Assembly (NCBI GenBank): GCA_904066235.2
Contig: CAJFCV020000001.1
Coordinates: forward strand, 7,130,001-7,194,000
From: Bursaphelenchus xylophilus
Taxonomy: Eukaryota; Nematoda; Chromadorea; Rhabditida; Aphelenchoididae
Length of the DNA: 64,000 nucleotides
Direction: 5' to 3'
Under the pieces are notes generated by a model, which had not been told where the DNA came from, did no database searches, and was given only the letters and a program-made list of their open reading frames with translations. Both the position numbers and the translations under genes were made by a program. Positions 45,301-56,736 of the stretch are shown here, one piece after another; within the stretch, counting starts at the first letter, position 1, and each line of letters starts with the position of its first letter.

Positions 45301-48300
45301 AAGAGAAAGAAAGATTTTTGTTGCAGAATGACCTAAAAATAATATAATTTACAGTATGTTGTCGCGGAAAGTCATTCTGCAAAAAATGAAAATGGTGTCT
45401 TCTACCATTTTTCAAGGGCTCTTCAATGACGTATGTCACTTATCATTTGGTGAGGGTTCGTTTGTACACTTCTCTAGTTAGGGCATAGATACGACCGCTT
45501 TTTGAAAGGGGTTATATGCGGCCAAAACGCCGGTTCCTTATATTACAGTAATACTGGCGGTTTGAAATCGTCTTTATTAATTTCCTGGTATCCAAAGACG
45601 TCTATCACGGTCGTTTTATGGCTTTACCGATCCTCGGTTATATGTTATTAGACATTACTGCTAGTTACTGTAAATTGTAAATAAAACTAGGTTAAAGGGA
45701 AAATTGGAGCAAAAAGCTTTGGAAATACATTTATATGATCGTCGTGGTTATTCACAAACGAAAATTTCAAAATCGAAAATTTCTTATGTCCTAGCCTTAC
45801 CAATGGTTGGTCCACTGTGTCAGCAATAGTGTCTTTGGCCGATTTTACAATTTTATCTTCGTATTTTTTCGAAAAAATGTATATTTATAGGCCCTTGTAA
45901 ATTGAATTATCCTCCAGTAATTATAATCGGTCAGGTTACTGGCACAACACCCTTGTAATTATACGATAGTGACATACCCACTCTCATCACCATCAAATTT
46001 GTGGTCGTTTCAAAAAAATTCAAAAACTCAGAAAAATTGCATAACCATGGATTTTGTCTGCGGAGGAACAAAAATTATTAAAAAATGTCAACATACCATG
46101 GTTTTGTGGCATATAAGAGATGAAACGCAAAACATTCACAGAGACCGGATTCGAAACCAGGACTCGCTGCGCCGGAAGTGGGCTCACCACCAATCGGCCA
46201 ACTGGACACAACTCTGTTGCCGTTCCGAGAGCTTATAAAGCGAGGCGGAAATTAGGCTAAAATCTGTATTTTGGCCATAACTTTGTTCAAAGTGAATTTA
46301 GGCAGCTAATTCTTTTTGCGCTGTGAACTATTTTTAATGCTCTTTCAAATGATATAGGTTTCGTTAAGAAAGCAGGGTACAACTATTTGCCGATCCCTTG
46401 TGAGCTTTTTTCATCTTATTCGTAAAAGCCAAACCCAAATACGGCCTCCGTCGGTAAAAAAGTCTCCTCCGAGCCTTCGCCAATGTGTACGACATCCGCC
46501 AATCTGCCGAGACTAACAGATTACATCGTACCAGGTGTAACAACCTAATTTCGTCTTTAGTTAAATGTCTGGGCTTTGTAACGAGATGTAATTTTTTATT
46601 CTTTTGCATTTTCTAAATCGCCCAACTTCACATTTTAAGGTCAATTTTAACTTTTTGGATAGCTGCAAAGAGCACAAAGAATTTGGACACTTTCTGAATG
46701 GCGAAATCCGGAACCGGGAAAAAAACAAAAGATAAGGCTTAGAACTGCCACTTGATCTTAATATGTTATTAATCTCGAAACTTTGTTATTTTTTTGATTG
46801 TTACTTTTTTTCTTACGGTAGTACTGTTAAATAGTAATCATTTGAAAAAATAGAAAAAATTTGGGAGACCGGTTATTTCCCAAAAGTACAGAATTCCGCG
46901 AGACCGAACCTTTCATTTGGGGCAGATCGGGTATCGGCCCAATATTGCAAAACTGTTTGAATTGCTAGCCAATGTAGGTTAGGGTACTTTGTGTTCACAC
47001 CGTAGGGTAGGTCCCCTGCGACCCATTTCCCCACCTAGGTCGCGACCAAGGTCAAGGTGGTTGCCTAAAATCACTCGAAAATGGTGTCAATGTTTGACTA
47101 GGATGGTCAAGACGCCTTCTTTAGGTCCGTAACCGAGGTCAGGTGGTTGTCCAAAATATTCTCAAAACGGCCAAACAAAATGACTAGGGTGCGAGAGTCA
47201 CTTTGGTTGAGCTTGGTCGTGACCTAGCTCGTGAGCTATGATGACATCCATGTTTTTCAAGAAAAAAAGCAGGATCATGGGTCATGAATAAGACCAACTT
47301 TTTCCTCCAAAAATTCTTTCGAAAGAATTTTGATGTGTAAAATCTTTTGGTAAATTCATATTGCGTGGACGAAACGTCCAAACGGTTCAGGAAATGCGCT
47401 GGATTGACGCTGCCGTAATTTTCGCCCACAGTTAGGTCAGGTCACAACCACCCTGACTATACCCCGGGACTAAAGTTTGGAACAGGCTAGATTTACTTTG
47501 TGGCTTGAGATCGCAGTTTCATTTCTTTTCTATGAGAATCGGAATGTATTGAAACCCTGAATAGATGCATAGCCGTAAAAATCCGAAAGCTCATATCAGC
47601 AAACCACAAAATTTTTAAAAATGGGTGGGACAAAAGTTTGGAACAGGGTAGGAATGCGACCATAAATTTCGAGGTATAGTCAAAAACTCCTAGCCTTTGG
47701 TATTTTTAGATGCTACAAGGAGTCAGGATCTCAACGACATGCTGATTTTCATCGATAAACTCAAAATGAAAAAAATTCTTATTGAGCCAAAAATGACGGT
47801 CAAATTTGCGAAAAAAAATTATTTTTGGGTTGGGTTCTCTATGTTATTGGGTGTGTAAGCATTCTAAAATATTTAATATAGTCGTATGACCGTAAAAAGA
47901 CACTCAGATCTTCGCATAGCGACCTTATCCGCACAGTATAATTTATGAAAATCTTGGATTGCGCTTCGAATCTTGGTCTAATGAACTTTAGACTTTTTGT
48001 AAGGCGGCTTGATGGCTAATTGGTCTTTTCATAGTTTTTGTGGGATGAAAAGGTTTCTTCACAAAGCAAAACATGACCGCAATTTGCAATATCCCAAGTA
48101 AGACGTTTCAAAAATTAAAAAAATTTTTCGATCACCAAAATCAATGTCTATATCGACCTGGATTCCTAGTTTAATACATTGTAGAGTTGGCTAACAAAAC
48201 TTTATCAGTGTGAAAAGGATAAAGGCATTTAGTTTTGCGCCATACGGCGACCTAAAATTAAAGTAAAAAATATGGGTCATCTTAACATCTCATATATATG

Positions 48301-50682
48301 GGTTTTTCGAAGTTGTGGCCTTTCGTGTTGCAAATAGCGGTTGGTTTTTGCCTCTTGGAGATACCTTTTTGTCCCACAAAAACTATGAAAAGACCAATTA
48401 GCCATCAAGCCGCCTTACAAAAAGTCTAAAATTCATTAGACCAAGATTCGAAGCGAAATCCAAAATTTTCATAAATTATACTGTGCGGATAAGGTCGCTA
48501 TGCGAAGATCTGAGTGTCTTTTTACGGTCATACGACTATATTAAATATTTTAGAATGCTTACACACCCAATAACATAGAGAACCCAACGCAAAAAATAAT
48601 TTTTTTCGCAAATTTGATCGTCATTCTTGGCTCAATAAGAATTTTTTTCATTTTTAGTTTATCGATGAAAATCTGTATCTCGATGAAGTCCTGACTCCTC
48701 GCAGCATCTAAAAAAACCGAAGCCTAGGCGTTTTTGACTATACCTCGAAATTTATGGTCGCATCCCTACCCTGTTCCAAACTTTTGTCCCACCCATTTTT
48801 AAAAATTTTGTTTTTTTGCTCATATGAGCTTTCTGATTTCTACGGTTATGCATCCATTCTGGGGTTTTAATACATTCCGGTTCTAATAGAAAAGAAATAA
48901 AACTCCGATCTCAAGCCGCAAAGAAAATCTAGCCTGTTCCAAACTTTAGTCCCGGGGTATATGCTCACAACCTAGGTCGTGAGCTTGGTGACGACCTGAC
49001 ATAGAGAAAGTGTCTTGACCAGCCTAGTTAAGCATTGCGACCATTTTCGGGGAATTTTAGGCAACCATCTTGACCTTCCTCACGACCAGGTCGCGAGCTT
49101 TGTCATGGGTGATCTCTCCTCTGGTATGAACACCCCGTTGGTTAGCTAGTAAATAAATTTTGCAATGTTTGGTATAAGTATTGAGGCGATACCCGATCCC
49201 TCAACTAAAGGGTAGCTATAACACAGTTCTGTAAATATTATACTATGTATGGAATTATTATTTAGGGGCGATTCCTCATCTGTTAACTGCGGTAGATCCA
49301 CTGAAAGATCAGACGTATTTCCTTTCACGGATATCCGAAAATCAACTTCGAAGGTCCATGTTTCCGATCGGAGATCAAATTAAATCTAACGTTAAGAAAA
49401 TGGCGGTAGAAATGGGACTTAATGAAGTGGCCGAGAAAAAAGAAAGCATGGGATTATGTTATGTTGGGAAACGTCGGAAATTCAGTGAATTCCTCGAAAA
49501 GGTATCATTTTTATAACCCTTCAAGAGAATTTGTAATTCTAAACTCTTTGTTTAGTATATACCAGACAAGAAAGGCAATCTGGTGGACATTGAAACAGCA
49601 GAAGTCATAGGAGAGCACAATGGAATCCATCACTTTACAATTGGAAAAAGGGTTGCCATTAATACAAATTATCCTACCCATTACGGATTTTACGTCTGCA
49701 AGATTGATTCCTGTTCGAATATTGTGTACCTGGTAAGAATACAGAAACGTTAAGTGTTTCTGGGCAAACAGTGCACCTCGAAGAAAATTTTTTTGTAAAA
49801 AATTGAACAAGCTTTTGAATTTTTTTTCGCCAAAATAACAAGGTTTATAGCGAGTTACAATCGAAAGGGTTTTCGAAATACCCCCATTATGGCATCGTCC
49901 TATTGTGGTTTCCGCCTAAGTATTGTAGACGATTGCCAATCCGGGGAGCGACAATTGGCCAATTGCAATTGGGGAAAAAGACAATCGGGGAAACTGAAAA
50001 GTATTATTTTTCTTGCCTGTAAGTTTTGTTGATTTCAAAAATCATGTTCACTTTTTGATTGTTATTTTTTTAAGTAGTACTGTAAAGTAGTATTTTTTAG
50101 AATTTTTATCACAAATACTCGATATAGCGGTTTTCGATGGTGCTGATTTCGAAAATGATATTCAATCTTTCTTATTTGAAATCAGCACCATCGAAAACCC
50201 CCAAATCGATTATTTGTGGAATAAGGTAAAAAAAATTAAATCGAGTATTTGTGACAAAAAATGCAATTAACTGCGTTAAAAATGGTTTAACGTCTTTTTC
50301 CCCAATATTCAACTTACCCAAGTGTCTTGTTCCCCAATTGAGGACGTTCCTGCCAAACAAGTTTAAATTGTAGTGTCGGGGATCGTTTAATCCATTGTTA
50401 TATTCAAAGAAAATTCAATTGGAAAGGCCTCATTGGATTAACGGATCTCCCATCGAAGGTGATCTCGAATTCAGATGTCAGAGACAACATCCGACCTTAC
50501 AATGCTCACTCGAGGATGACATCTTGACCTCAAAGACACCTTTAAGAGCTGCTGCTCCTGGTCAGGTACGCGATTTACCACTTTATTGAAAATATGCATT
50601 TTTTCAGAATTGTGTTTTTTACCGAGAAAATGTTTGTCTGGGATCTGCCGAGATTACTGATATCCTGGAGCCGATCAAATAA
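39347..50682 (+). CDS. mttu-1: Mitochondrial tRNA-specific 2-thiouridylase (TRMU/MTU1)
   Basis: This enzyme 2-thiolates the wobble uridine of mitochondrial tRNAs (Lys, Glu, Gln). Eight exons (39347-39448, 39484-39626, 40678-40856, 40889-40927, 49266-49501, 49556-49732, 50374-50565, 50608-50682) sum to 1143 nt, giving 380 aa, all in phase. The ATP-binding PP-loop is [50 protein letters not shown] and [13 protein letters not shown] follow; the last carries one catalytic Cys. The other Cys is in VECNALIKF, but the usual TPNPD before it reads TLVAD. Introns 2 (1.05 kb), 4 (8.3 kb) and 6 (0.64 kb) hold nested foldback repeats. The join across the 8.3-kb intron rests on phase and on the order of conserved blocks. 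Confidence 0.88.
39945..40262. repeat. Foldback element in TRMU intron 2
   Basis: The arm 39960-40020 (ending CACAAATGAGGCTG) is the near-perfect inverted copy of 40197-40262, including GAATTCGGCGGAGTGTTTTT. The flanking region 39790-39890 resembles, in inverted orientation, 53515-53620 in the AEX-1-like intron, so a dispersed family is present. Confidence 0.8.
42538..44060. mobile_element. Foldback built from a decayed Tc1-like transposon duplicated head to head
   Basis: Arms of about 570-620 bp (42538-43110 and 43440-44060) are almost perfect inverted copies, beginning ATACTCCCCGCCATAAGTTT. The right arm read on plus around 43580-43700 encodes [20 protein letters not shown], then ND, a stop, and [10 protein letters not shown]. 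This resembles the C-terminal DDE region of Tc1 transposases (xxxxDWPSQSPDLNPIENLW). The left arm holds the same code inverted. Stop codons show that neither copy is functional. Confidence 0.7.
44735..45482. repeat. Foldback element with tRNA-like centre (TRMU intron 4)
   Basis: The arm 44735-44860 (AAGTGTACAAACGAACCCTC) is inverted at about 45355-45482. The inner sequence contains a minus-strand tRNA-like element at 45201-45275. The arm bases differ at several places, so the element is not brand new. Confidence 0.8.
45201..45275 (-). repeat. tRNA-like sequence inside foldback 44735-45482
   Basis: On the minus strand the T-arm is GCCGGGTTCGGTTCCCAGC (45225-45207) with B-box GGTTCGGTTCC. The A-box-like TAGTGCAGTGGTTGCGG is at 45265-45249. 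The stems outside the T-arm are poor, so a working tRNA is unlikely. Confidence 0.5.
46141..46212 (-). repeat. tRNA-like sequence in the composite nest
   Basis: On the minus strand the B-box region reads CTGGTTTCGAATCCGG (46160-46145), and the A-box TTGGCCGATTGGTGGTGAGCC-like segment occupies 46201-46181. It lies inside the outer foldback arms of the TRMU intron nest. Confidence 0.45.
46910..49210. repeat. 2.3-kb palindromic (foldback) element in TRMU intron 4
   Basis: Arms of about 0.85-1.1 kb (46910-48050 and 48370-49210) are inverted copies. For example CTTGATGGCTAATTGGTCTT at 48009 is inverted at about 48400, and CCCCGGGACTAAAGTTTGGA at 47461 is inverted at about 48940. The unpaired centre is about 320 bp. 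No tRNA-like core or transposase is recognised. The end sequence resembles 16305-16360. Confidence 0.85.
50127..50210. repeat. Short palindrome in TRMU intron 6
   Basis: GGTTTTCGATGGTGCTGATT (about 50130) and AATCAGCACCATCGAAAACC (about 50180) are inverted copies separated by about 30 bp. Further weak inverted similarity extends outward to about 49960 and 50340. Confidence 0.75.
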
Positions 50683-51169
50683 ATCCCTTCAAAGATTGCC
50701 GGACTCTTTTTTTCTTTGGGATCCATTTCGATATCGAAAATTCCTTTTCATCCACAGCACTCGACGGGAGCATACGGTAACTGTTTATATACATCTCGTA
50801 GTCCACAAAGTCTTTGGCCAGCTTGTCTCTCCGATAACGTTGTTTGAGGATCTACATACAGGGTACAGAATGGGCCACTCGAAACTCCCTTCCTCCTTTT
50901 GGTCAATATCTCCGTCAATACTGAATGAATCCTTCCAAAATTTTGAATTGTTAAAATTGAGACCCGCCATTTTTACTGTGCTAAATTTGAAGGTTTTAGA
51001 TCACGAATGCACTTTACAGTAATCTTCGACTTTTGGGGGAGAAAATTGTCCCCGAAATCCGCGATTTTTTCATTTTCTTTCGGAATGCGCTTGCTTTCTC
51101 TCTCCATTTCTCGCCCAATCGACCATTTCCCCAATCGTCCCAGTTCCGTTTGAGAATAGCCGTTGATGA
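50683..51169. other. Convergent intergenic region TRMU / AEX-1-like
   Basis: About 490 bp between two stop codons. Open frames in both directions (for example plus 50594-51022 and minus 50785-50970) show no family match and most likely represent 3' UTRs. The frame read on minus could extend the C2-domain gene if a further 3' exon exists. Confidence 0.35.
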
Positions 51170-54100
51170 TTAAAATTTTGGTAGGATTCGTTCGGTATTG
51201 ATGGAGATGTTGACATGAAGGGAGTTTAAGGCGGCCCACTCGGTATCTTTACAGAATCTTACTTGGAATTGATGGTTATATTGTTTTTTGACTGGGAGGA
51301 TCAAAGGTATTCGGAAAATTTTCAAGTTCTCCGAAGTTTGTAATCGAGGAATCGCGGCTAATGGATAGAATGCTTGACCTCCCAAATCATTATGACTGAA
51401 CACATCTTGATCCAATATGGATATACACAACGAAGCGCCGTGCAAAAAGAAGAGATCTTCTCGTAGTAGACTGAGAAATTTTTTATAAATTTATAAACTT
51501 ACAATTGGCAAGACTCGGTCCATACGGGGTTCAGAGTCTTGTATCTGGTAGCGGTAGTGCAAGGGGGATGGTCTTGGAGGTTAAAAAGGCATCGTGGATA
51601 TAATTCGACTCTTAAATATGGATCTGAAGACTTGGAAAGAGTGTCGAGAACTGGTAGATTTGAGGCCGAGACGATCTCCAGGCTTAACAAGATGTATCTG
51701 TTGGTTGTTTGCACATATCCCATCTTCAATGTTGCATAAGGAGTGTTCTCCTTGATCAAGGTGTTAAGAGTAATGTCACCCAGATTGGCACAATACTGGA
51801 GAATCAGGTCGACGGTGGGGGTTCTGTTCATGAATAAGGTCGACCGCAGGAAGTCGGTCTTTTCTCGTTTCCAATCGACGCTCAAAAGGTCGGCCACGGC
51901 CTCGCAGGATCTCTGAATCGATCATCACCATTGACGTTATCTTACGTATATTATGTCATAATATCCATTGTTTTGGCCATCTATCAAATAGTTCTCAAAT
52001 GTATGGATAATCTCTTTCCACAATAAATCAACGGCTACGTAATATAACCTGGGCAAGAGCGTTCCCTTAAGGCAATTGCGGAGTCTTTCCACAGTATTTA
52101 ACAAGGAATCCACTTGATCTCCGTTCCTCATCTGGAACGTTTAATTTCTCGGGATAGACTTACAATTTTCCTTTGAGGTGAGGCAATCTGTTCACACTGT
52201 TTCCTCAGAGCATCGTACTTGTAAACACATATATTCTTTATGAGATCGCTGGAGAGGTCTTTGCATCGCCGTTCAGTTACTCTCAACAACTTCTGAACAC
52301 TTCCAATTATCTGATCCTTTTCTTCCGGATTTAATCTAGTGATTAAATTTTTGAGATTAAGGAATCGTTCAAAATTGGAGATGAGATGATCACAAGCATG
52401 TTCAATCCCATTGGCCGCTTCGGCTAGCTATTAATCTTAGATTAGATTGGAATAGGACCTACCTCGAAGTAAGTAAGACGACAGTTGAGGGTCTGTTGGT
52501 GAATCTTCGTACTGTAGATAACAACGCTGTCCGCCAAGATCTGCAAAAGATTTTATTCGTTTCGTTAGATGTAGAATTTAGAATTACAATTTACACTTTT
52601 TAACATCATTTGGTACGCTACCATGCTTTTTCAAAAGTGCGTAGATATTTTTTGCAAGGCTTTTTCGCACTGAACAATTGCACAGTGTACAAAAATATAA
52701 AAAAAGATGGTTGCGCAATTTGTGCAATGTCCTGTCAATTATTTTTTTTCTCCACCAAATACGACGGACGCAAGTTCACGGAGGCGGTCGTACTGACCTT
52801 TGACATTTTCGTTCCAAATTTTGGAGCCAGAAATCGGTGAAACTTAGAAAATTTTTACAATGATTTTCAAATGAGTTTCTCGTACTTAATACAAAATTTT
52901 TGGATTCCAAGTTAAAAAAAAGTCGCTGAATTCGTTCAAAAAATTTAAAAAAGTAAATTTTGGTAGAATGAAGTCGCCCTTTTGGGGGTCGCCCTTCCGG
53001 GGTGGGCCCTTTCGGGGTCACGGCAAATACTGTGGTTTTCGGGTTCCGGAGCCTAAATAAGTCAAAATTAAAGAGACAGGAACTTTTAAAACGAATTTGT
53101 TTTATCATTTTTTTTCAAAAATTTTACAACATAGCTATGAGATCGGTTGTGTCCCAAAAGTACAGAATGCCGTGCATAGTGATTGTATATCTACAGTTAT
53201 TGGATTTATTCTTGGAGTTCATTTTTTCGGTCGTTTTTCGGTTGTTTTTTCGGTCTTTCCCGGTGTGTCCGAAAATGGAGTACGGTGTGGAAGAAAGAGC
53301 TTGGTCTGTGGTTTGGTACGGAAATTACGGTTCGGCGATACATGTTCAAAGGGAATACCGCATGAAATACGTACGTAATTCCCAACTTCCAAATCGCAAG
53401 ACAATCGAAAAAACAACCGAAAAACGACCGAAAAAATGAACTCCGAGAGTAAATCCAATAACTGTAGATATGCACTTACTATGTATAACATATTTGGTAT
53501 TAAAGAAAATGGGGTTGTCAGAGGATTCAGGGAAAAAAAGAATTTTAAGATTTGGCCAAAAACTAAAGAAGTTATAGCCAATTCAAATCGGGCCACAAAG
53601 ATGCCCCACCCTGTATAATTAACATTTTCAGGCACTGTGAGGTCCATATTATACTTTTAGCAAAAAATAGCCGCCGTGTCTATCATTTTGAAACACCCAA
53701 AACTTGGAAAATCTTTTGTGCAAAGTGCAGTTATAGTGCAACGACGAAAAATGTTTTTTAGCGTCAAGTGAACCCAGACACTTTGCATAGGCGTGTCTAT
53801 CATTTCGAAGTGTCCCTAAAGACAATTCGCCCGAACTTGAATAGGCGGTGGCGGTAGAATTTTACCACACCATTTTTTTGAGTTGGTGTTTGGCTAGCCA
53901 CTTTCTGTTGAAACAGACTTGTTTCGACTTTTTGTCATAATCGCCTACATTCAATTCCCAGACTTCATTTTCCGGTATATTTAAATCGTAAAGCATACGG
54001 AAATAGCCTGTATGTAACACAACAGCGCCATCCCATCGTCCTGGATATCCAAACAAACCACATCATCACAAAACGCTTTGCAGAATGCTAAACATAAGAT

Positions 54101-56477
54101 GGCACTCTCATGGATATCTACATTATGTTTCTTGTAATCATTTATTTGGAATGGATTTTCGGGAAGCTGATCTTCGAGGTCTCTAGAGTCTTCCACGCAC
54201 TGAAATTGTTTTATAAAGCAAGATATAAACGGTACCGTTCCCTCCCAACTCTGCCCGGTCTTCTAAAAAGCCAGATTGGTTACCTTTTTGATGAAACCAA
54301 TGTGAATTCCCCTCCATCCATGGGTCCAGAATACACAAGCGTTGTAGAAATACTTCTCGAATCCACCCAAATTAAGTATTCCTCTGCAAACCTTCATACT
54401 TGGTCACCTTTCTTACGTCTCTTGTTTCATAAAATTGGAGAGCTGCCTCAGGGAATCAAATAACTGCATGGTTCCTTCTGTAAATTCCTTTAGTTGTTGC
54501 CCGTTTCGTGAATCTAGAGCCCTCAATGCCTTGGAAAGTTGTCTGTCTGTGAGTTGAAATACCTAAATTTAAACAGTTTTTATTAAAAATGTTTTTTTAA
54601 CCTTTTCCTCAACATTCTCTGAAACTATTTGTAGATAGCATAAATCGAATGATCGGAAGAGCTTGGAATAAATAACATTGCACTTCTTCATGTCCATATG
54701 GAGTTTATCCACGATCTCGCTGAGTTCCGCGACATTGGAGACCTCTAGAGAACTGACAACCTTGGATACCGCCACTTCTACTTTGGCCTTGAGCTTCTTG
54801 GATAAAACCTCGATCACGTTTGGATGGTTCAAATAATTTAGGACTTTGACGATAGGCCTGTAATTTGTGGTGGTCGTTGGCGGAAAAAAATTGTCAACGT
54901 CCAATTCTTGTCTGAACAGAGAAAAAAAGGAGAAAATCTCCACAGGGAGGGAGCAGAAATTTGCGCAATGTAACGCAATTTGAGGCAAGAATTACGCATT
55001 TCTTGTCTAGAAGCCTAACAGACAAGAAATGGCGGTTTCTGGCCACGAAACCCGATTTGATTTGTATGTCACCATCCTTGTATTGTAACATTCAGATCGA
55101 TTTTCCAAAAAATTCTTTTTTCCTAGTCCCGAAGCGAAAACATTAAACGGTATCGTTGACCCGAACTGTCGCGACCCGAGCTTCAGTCAGATTTGGAATG
55201 GGGTATTTGGGTATATACCACGTTGGAACCCTAGTTAAATCATCCTGGGAACACAAAAATAAAAAGTGGGGACAAAAACGGGCCCAATTATTCCTATTAT
55301 GTATGACTATGACCAGGAAAGCTTACTTGAAGAACCTTAAGATACGCGAAATGTCAGAAAAATTGAAATCCAAAGAAAAGAAAGCCGAATCCCCCAAAGT
55401 GCTCAAGTAATTGTCGACTCTCTTAACCAGATTCTTGGCAACGTCATCCATCAATTTGGGCCTTCCTTCCTTATAATCCTCCACATGATTCATTTTATAA
55501 TTGTAATCATTCGTTTCCTTGTCGTCCAATTCTAAATGTAAAAGACGATCCACCAACCTAAACTACCAATAACTGAGAGCGATCTTACAATAACTCGCAA
55601 GTACTCCATTCGATCTTATAAAAGTCGCAGACGATCTTAAGCACGGCTACAGTGGTCTCGAAAAGGATCTCGGATTTGAGACTCTTGGATAACATGGAGA
55701 GGACACAGCTCAAATCTGCTAATTCCAGTCTCTCCCCGTTCTCGTAGTCTCTCTGAGAGTTCAAATAAGTGTTGAGCTGAATGAATTACCTTGAGTTTAC
55801 ACTTGAGAATGGCGTCGTTGATCCCATTGATCTTAAATCTGGTTTCTTTGTCAACGTCCAAATGTTTTGTCTTTACAACCAGCACTACATTATTTTTCTC
55901 GAACCATTTTTTGAACATGGAATGACTCTTGTTTATCTTAAATTTGCACTTCATATCTGATGGCACCCTGATCACCTTGAGCACCGACTTTTGACCATGG
56001 CGTAGTGTTCTATAAAATACCAAGAACTGTAATATATTCTTACATTGATATCTGTTTGTTTGATTTCAGAATCATGTTCGATGTGGCACAACTTCCTTCA
56101 TCACATCTGTTCATGGAAATTTATATTAAAAGTTATTTATACCTGTCCAATTGTAACATAAACTCAATTTGATCTGCTCCTCCACAAGTCTGAATTTCTA
56201 TGTCAAGAAGATATTCAATCTGAATGGATAAGATAGTATAATCTATATTTTAATTACCGAAGTTTCTTCTTGTTTGACGAGCAATTCAAAAGATTCTTCA
56301 TCATAATGGAGAACCTGTAAGAGGGCATTAAAAGTAGAGTTATTGCGGGCATCTGTCTAAATAAGATTGGCCCACCTGTCTTATATGTTCCAGCAATCCG
56401 AGTCTCTGACTGTAATCAACCACTTCCGGATGATGGACAAGTGCCCGGATACAACCTTCCAACAAACTTTTCCCCAT
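51170..56477 (-). CDS. UNC-13-related C2/MUN-domain protein, AEX-1/BAIAP3-like
   Basis: UNC-13-family proteins with a MUN domain prime secretory vesicles; AEX-1/BAIAP3 act on dense-core or retrograde release. The C-terminus has a recognisable C2 domain: YILLSLEIVSASNLPVLDTL, KSSDPYLRVELYP, then TRYKTLNPVWTESCQL and SLCISILDQDVFSHNDLGGQ, with Asp residues suited to calcium binding. Upstream are long helical segments of MUN type (LPRLYYVAVDLLWKEIIHTF, NGIEHACDHLISNFERFLNL). The N-terminus MGKSLLEGCIRALVHHPEV starts at 56477; no N-terminal C2 or C1 domain is seen, so it may be missing or lie in an undetected exon. About fifteen exons, and two introns (about 52600-53850 and 54960-55320) carry repeats. 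The 3' end at 51170 is uncertain. Confidence 0.65.
53180..53485. repeat. Foldback element in the AEX-1-like intron
   Basis: The arm from ATCTACAGTTATTGGATTTA (53190) through CGGTCGTTTTTCGGTTG to about 53255 is inverted at about 53400-53470, ending AATAACTGTAGATATGC. The intron (about 52600-53850) also contains a 53515-53620 segment related to 39790-39890. Confidence 0.8.
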
Positions 56478-56736
56478 TTAAAGAACCCAACTGATGAGTT
56501 ATTTGTCTGATAAGCATGCTCTTAATGGATTACGTCATCGTCGAGAGGGTGAACACAAGCCGCCCCCTCCTAGAAATGTCGCAGTAATTAAATCGGAGCT
56601 CAGCCGGCCATCCATTCAGGCGTCACTGCTTTCACACTGTTATTACCGTAGTAATTATCGGAGAGGGGCACCCCGACCATCGTCTTGACCATTGTCTCCT
56701 TCTCCCTTTCTTCTGCTCTTAAAGAGGCGGACAGTC

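Larger units (their letters stand above)
41790..46590. repeat. Composite nest of foldback elements in TRMU intron 4
   Basis: The outer arms are about 41790-42095 (TACATCTCGTTACAAAGCCC) and about 46325-46590 (GGGCTTTGTAACGAGATGTA). A weaker outer extension pairs 41360-41465 with about 46615-46710. Inside lie the Tc1-bearing foldback (42538-44060), a second foldback (44735-45482) and two tRNA-like sequences. The layering suggests successive insertion of elements into one another. Confidence 0.8.

Noticed and set aside
53002..53647. Similar pair of plus and minus frames with repeated IYSYWIYSW and FFRSFFGCFF
   Set aside because: The two frames are the two arms of the foldback at 53180-53485 read outward; they are not protein-coding genes.
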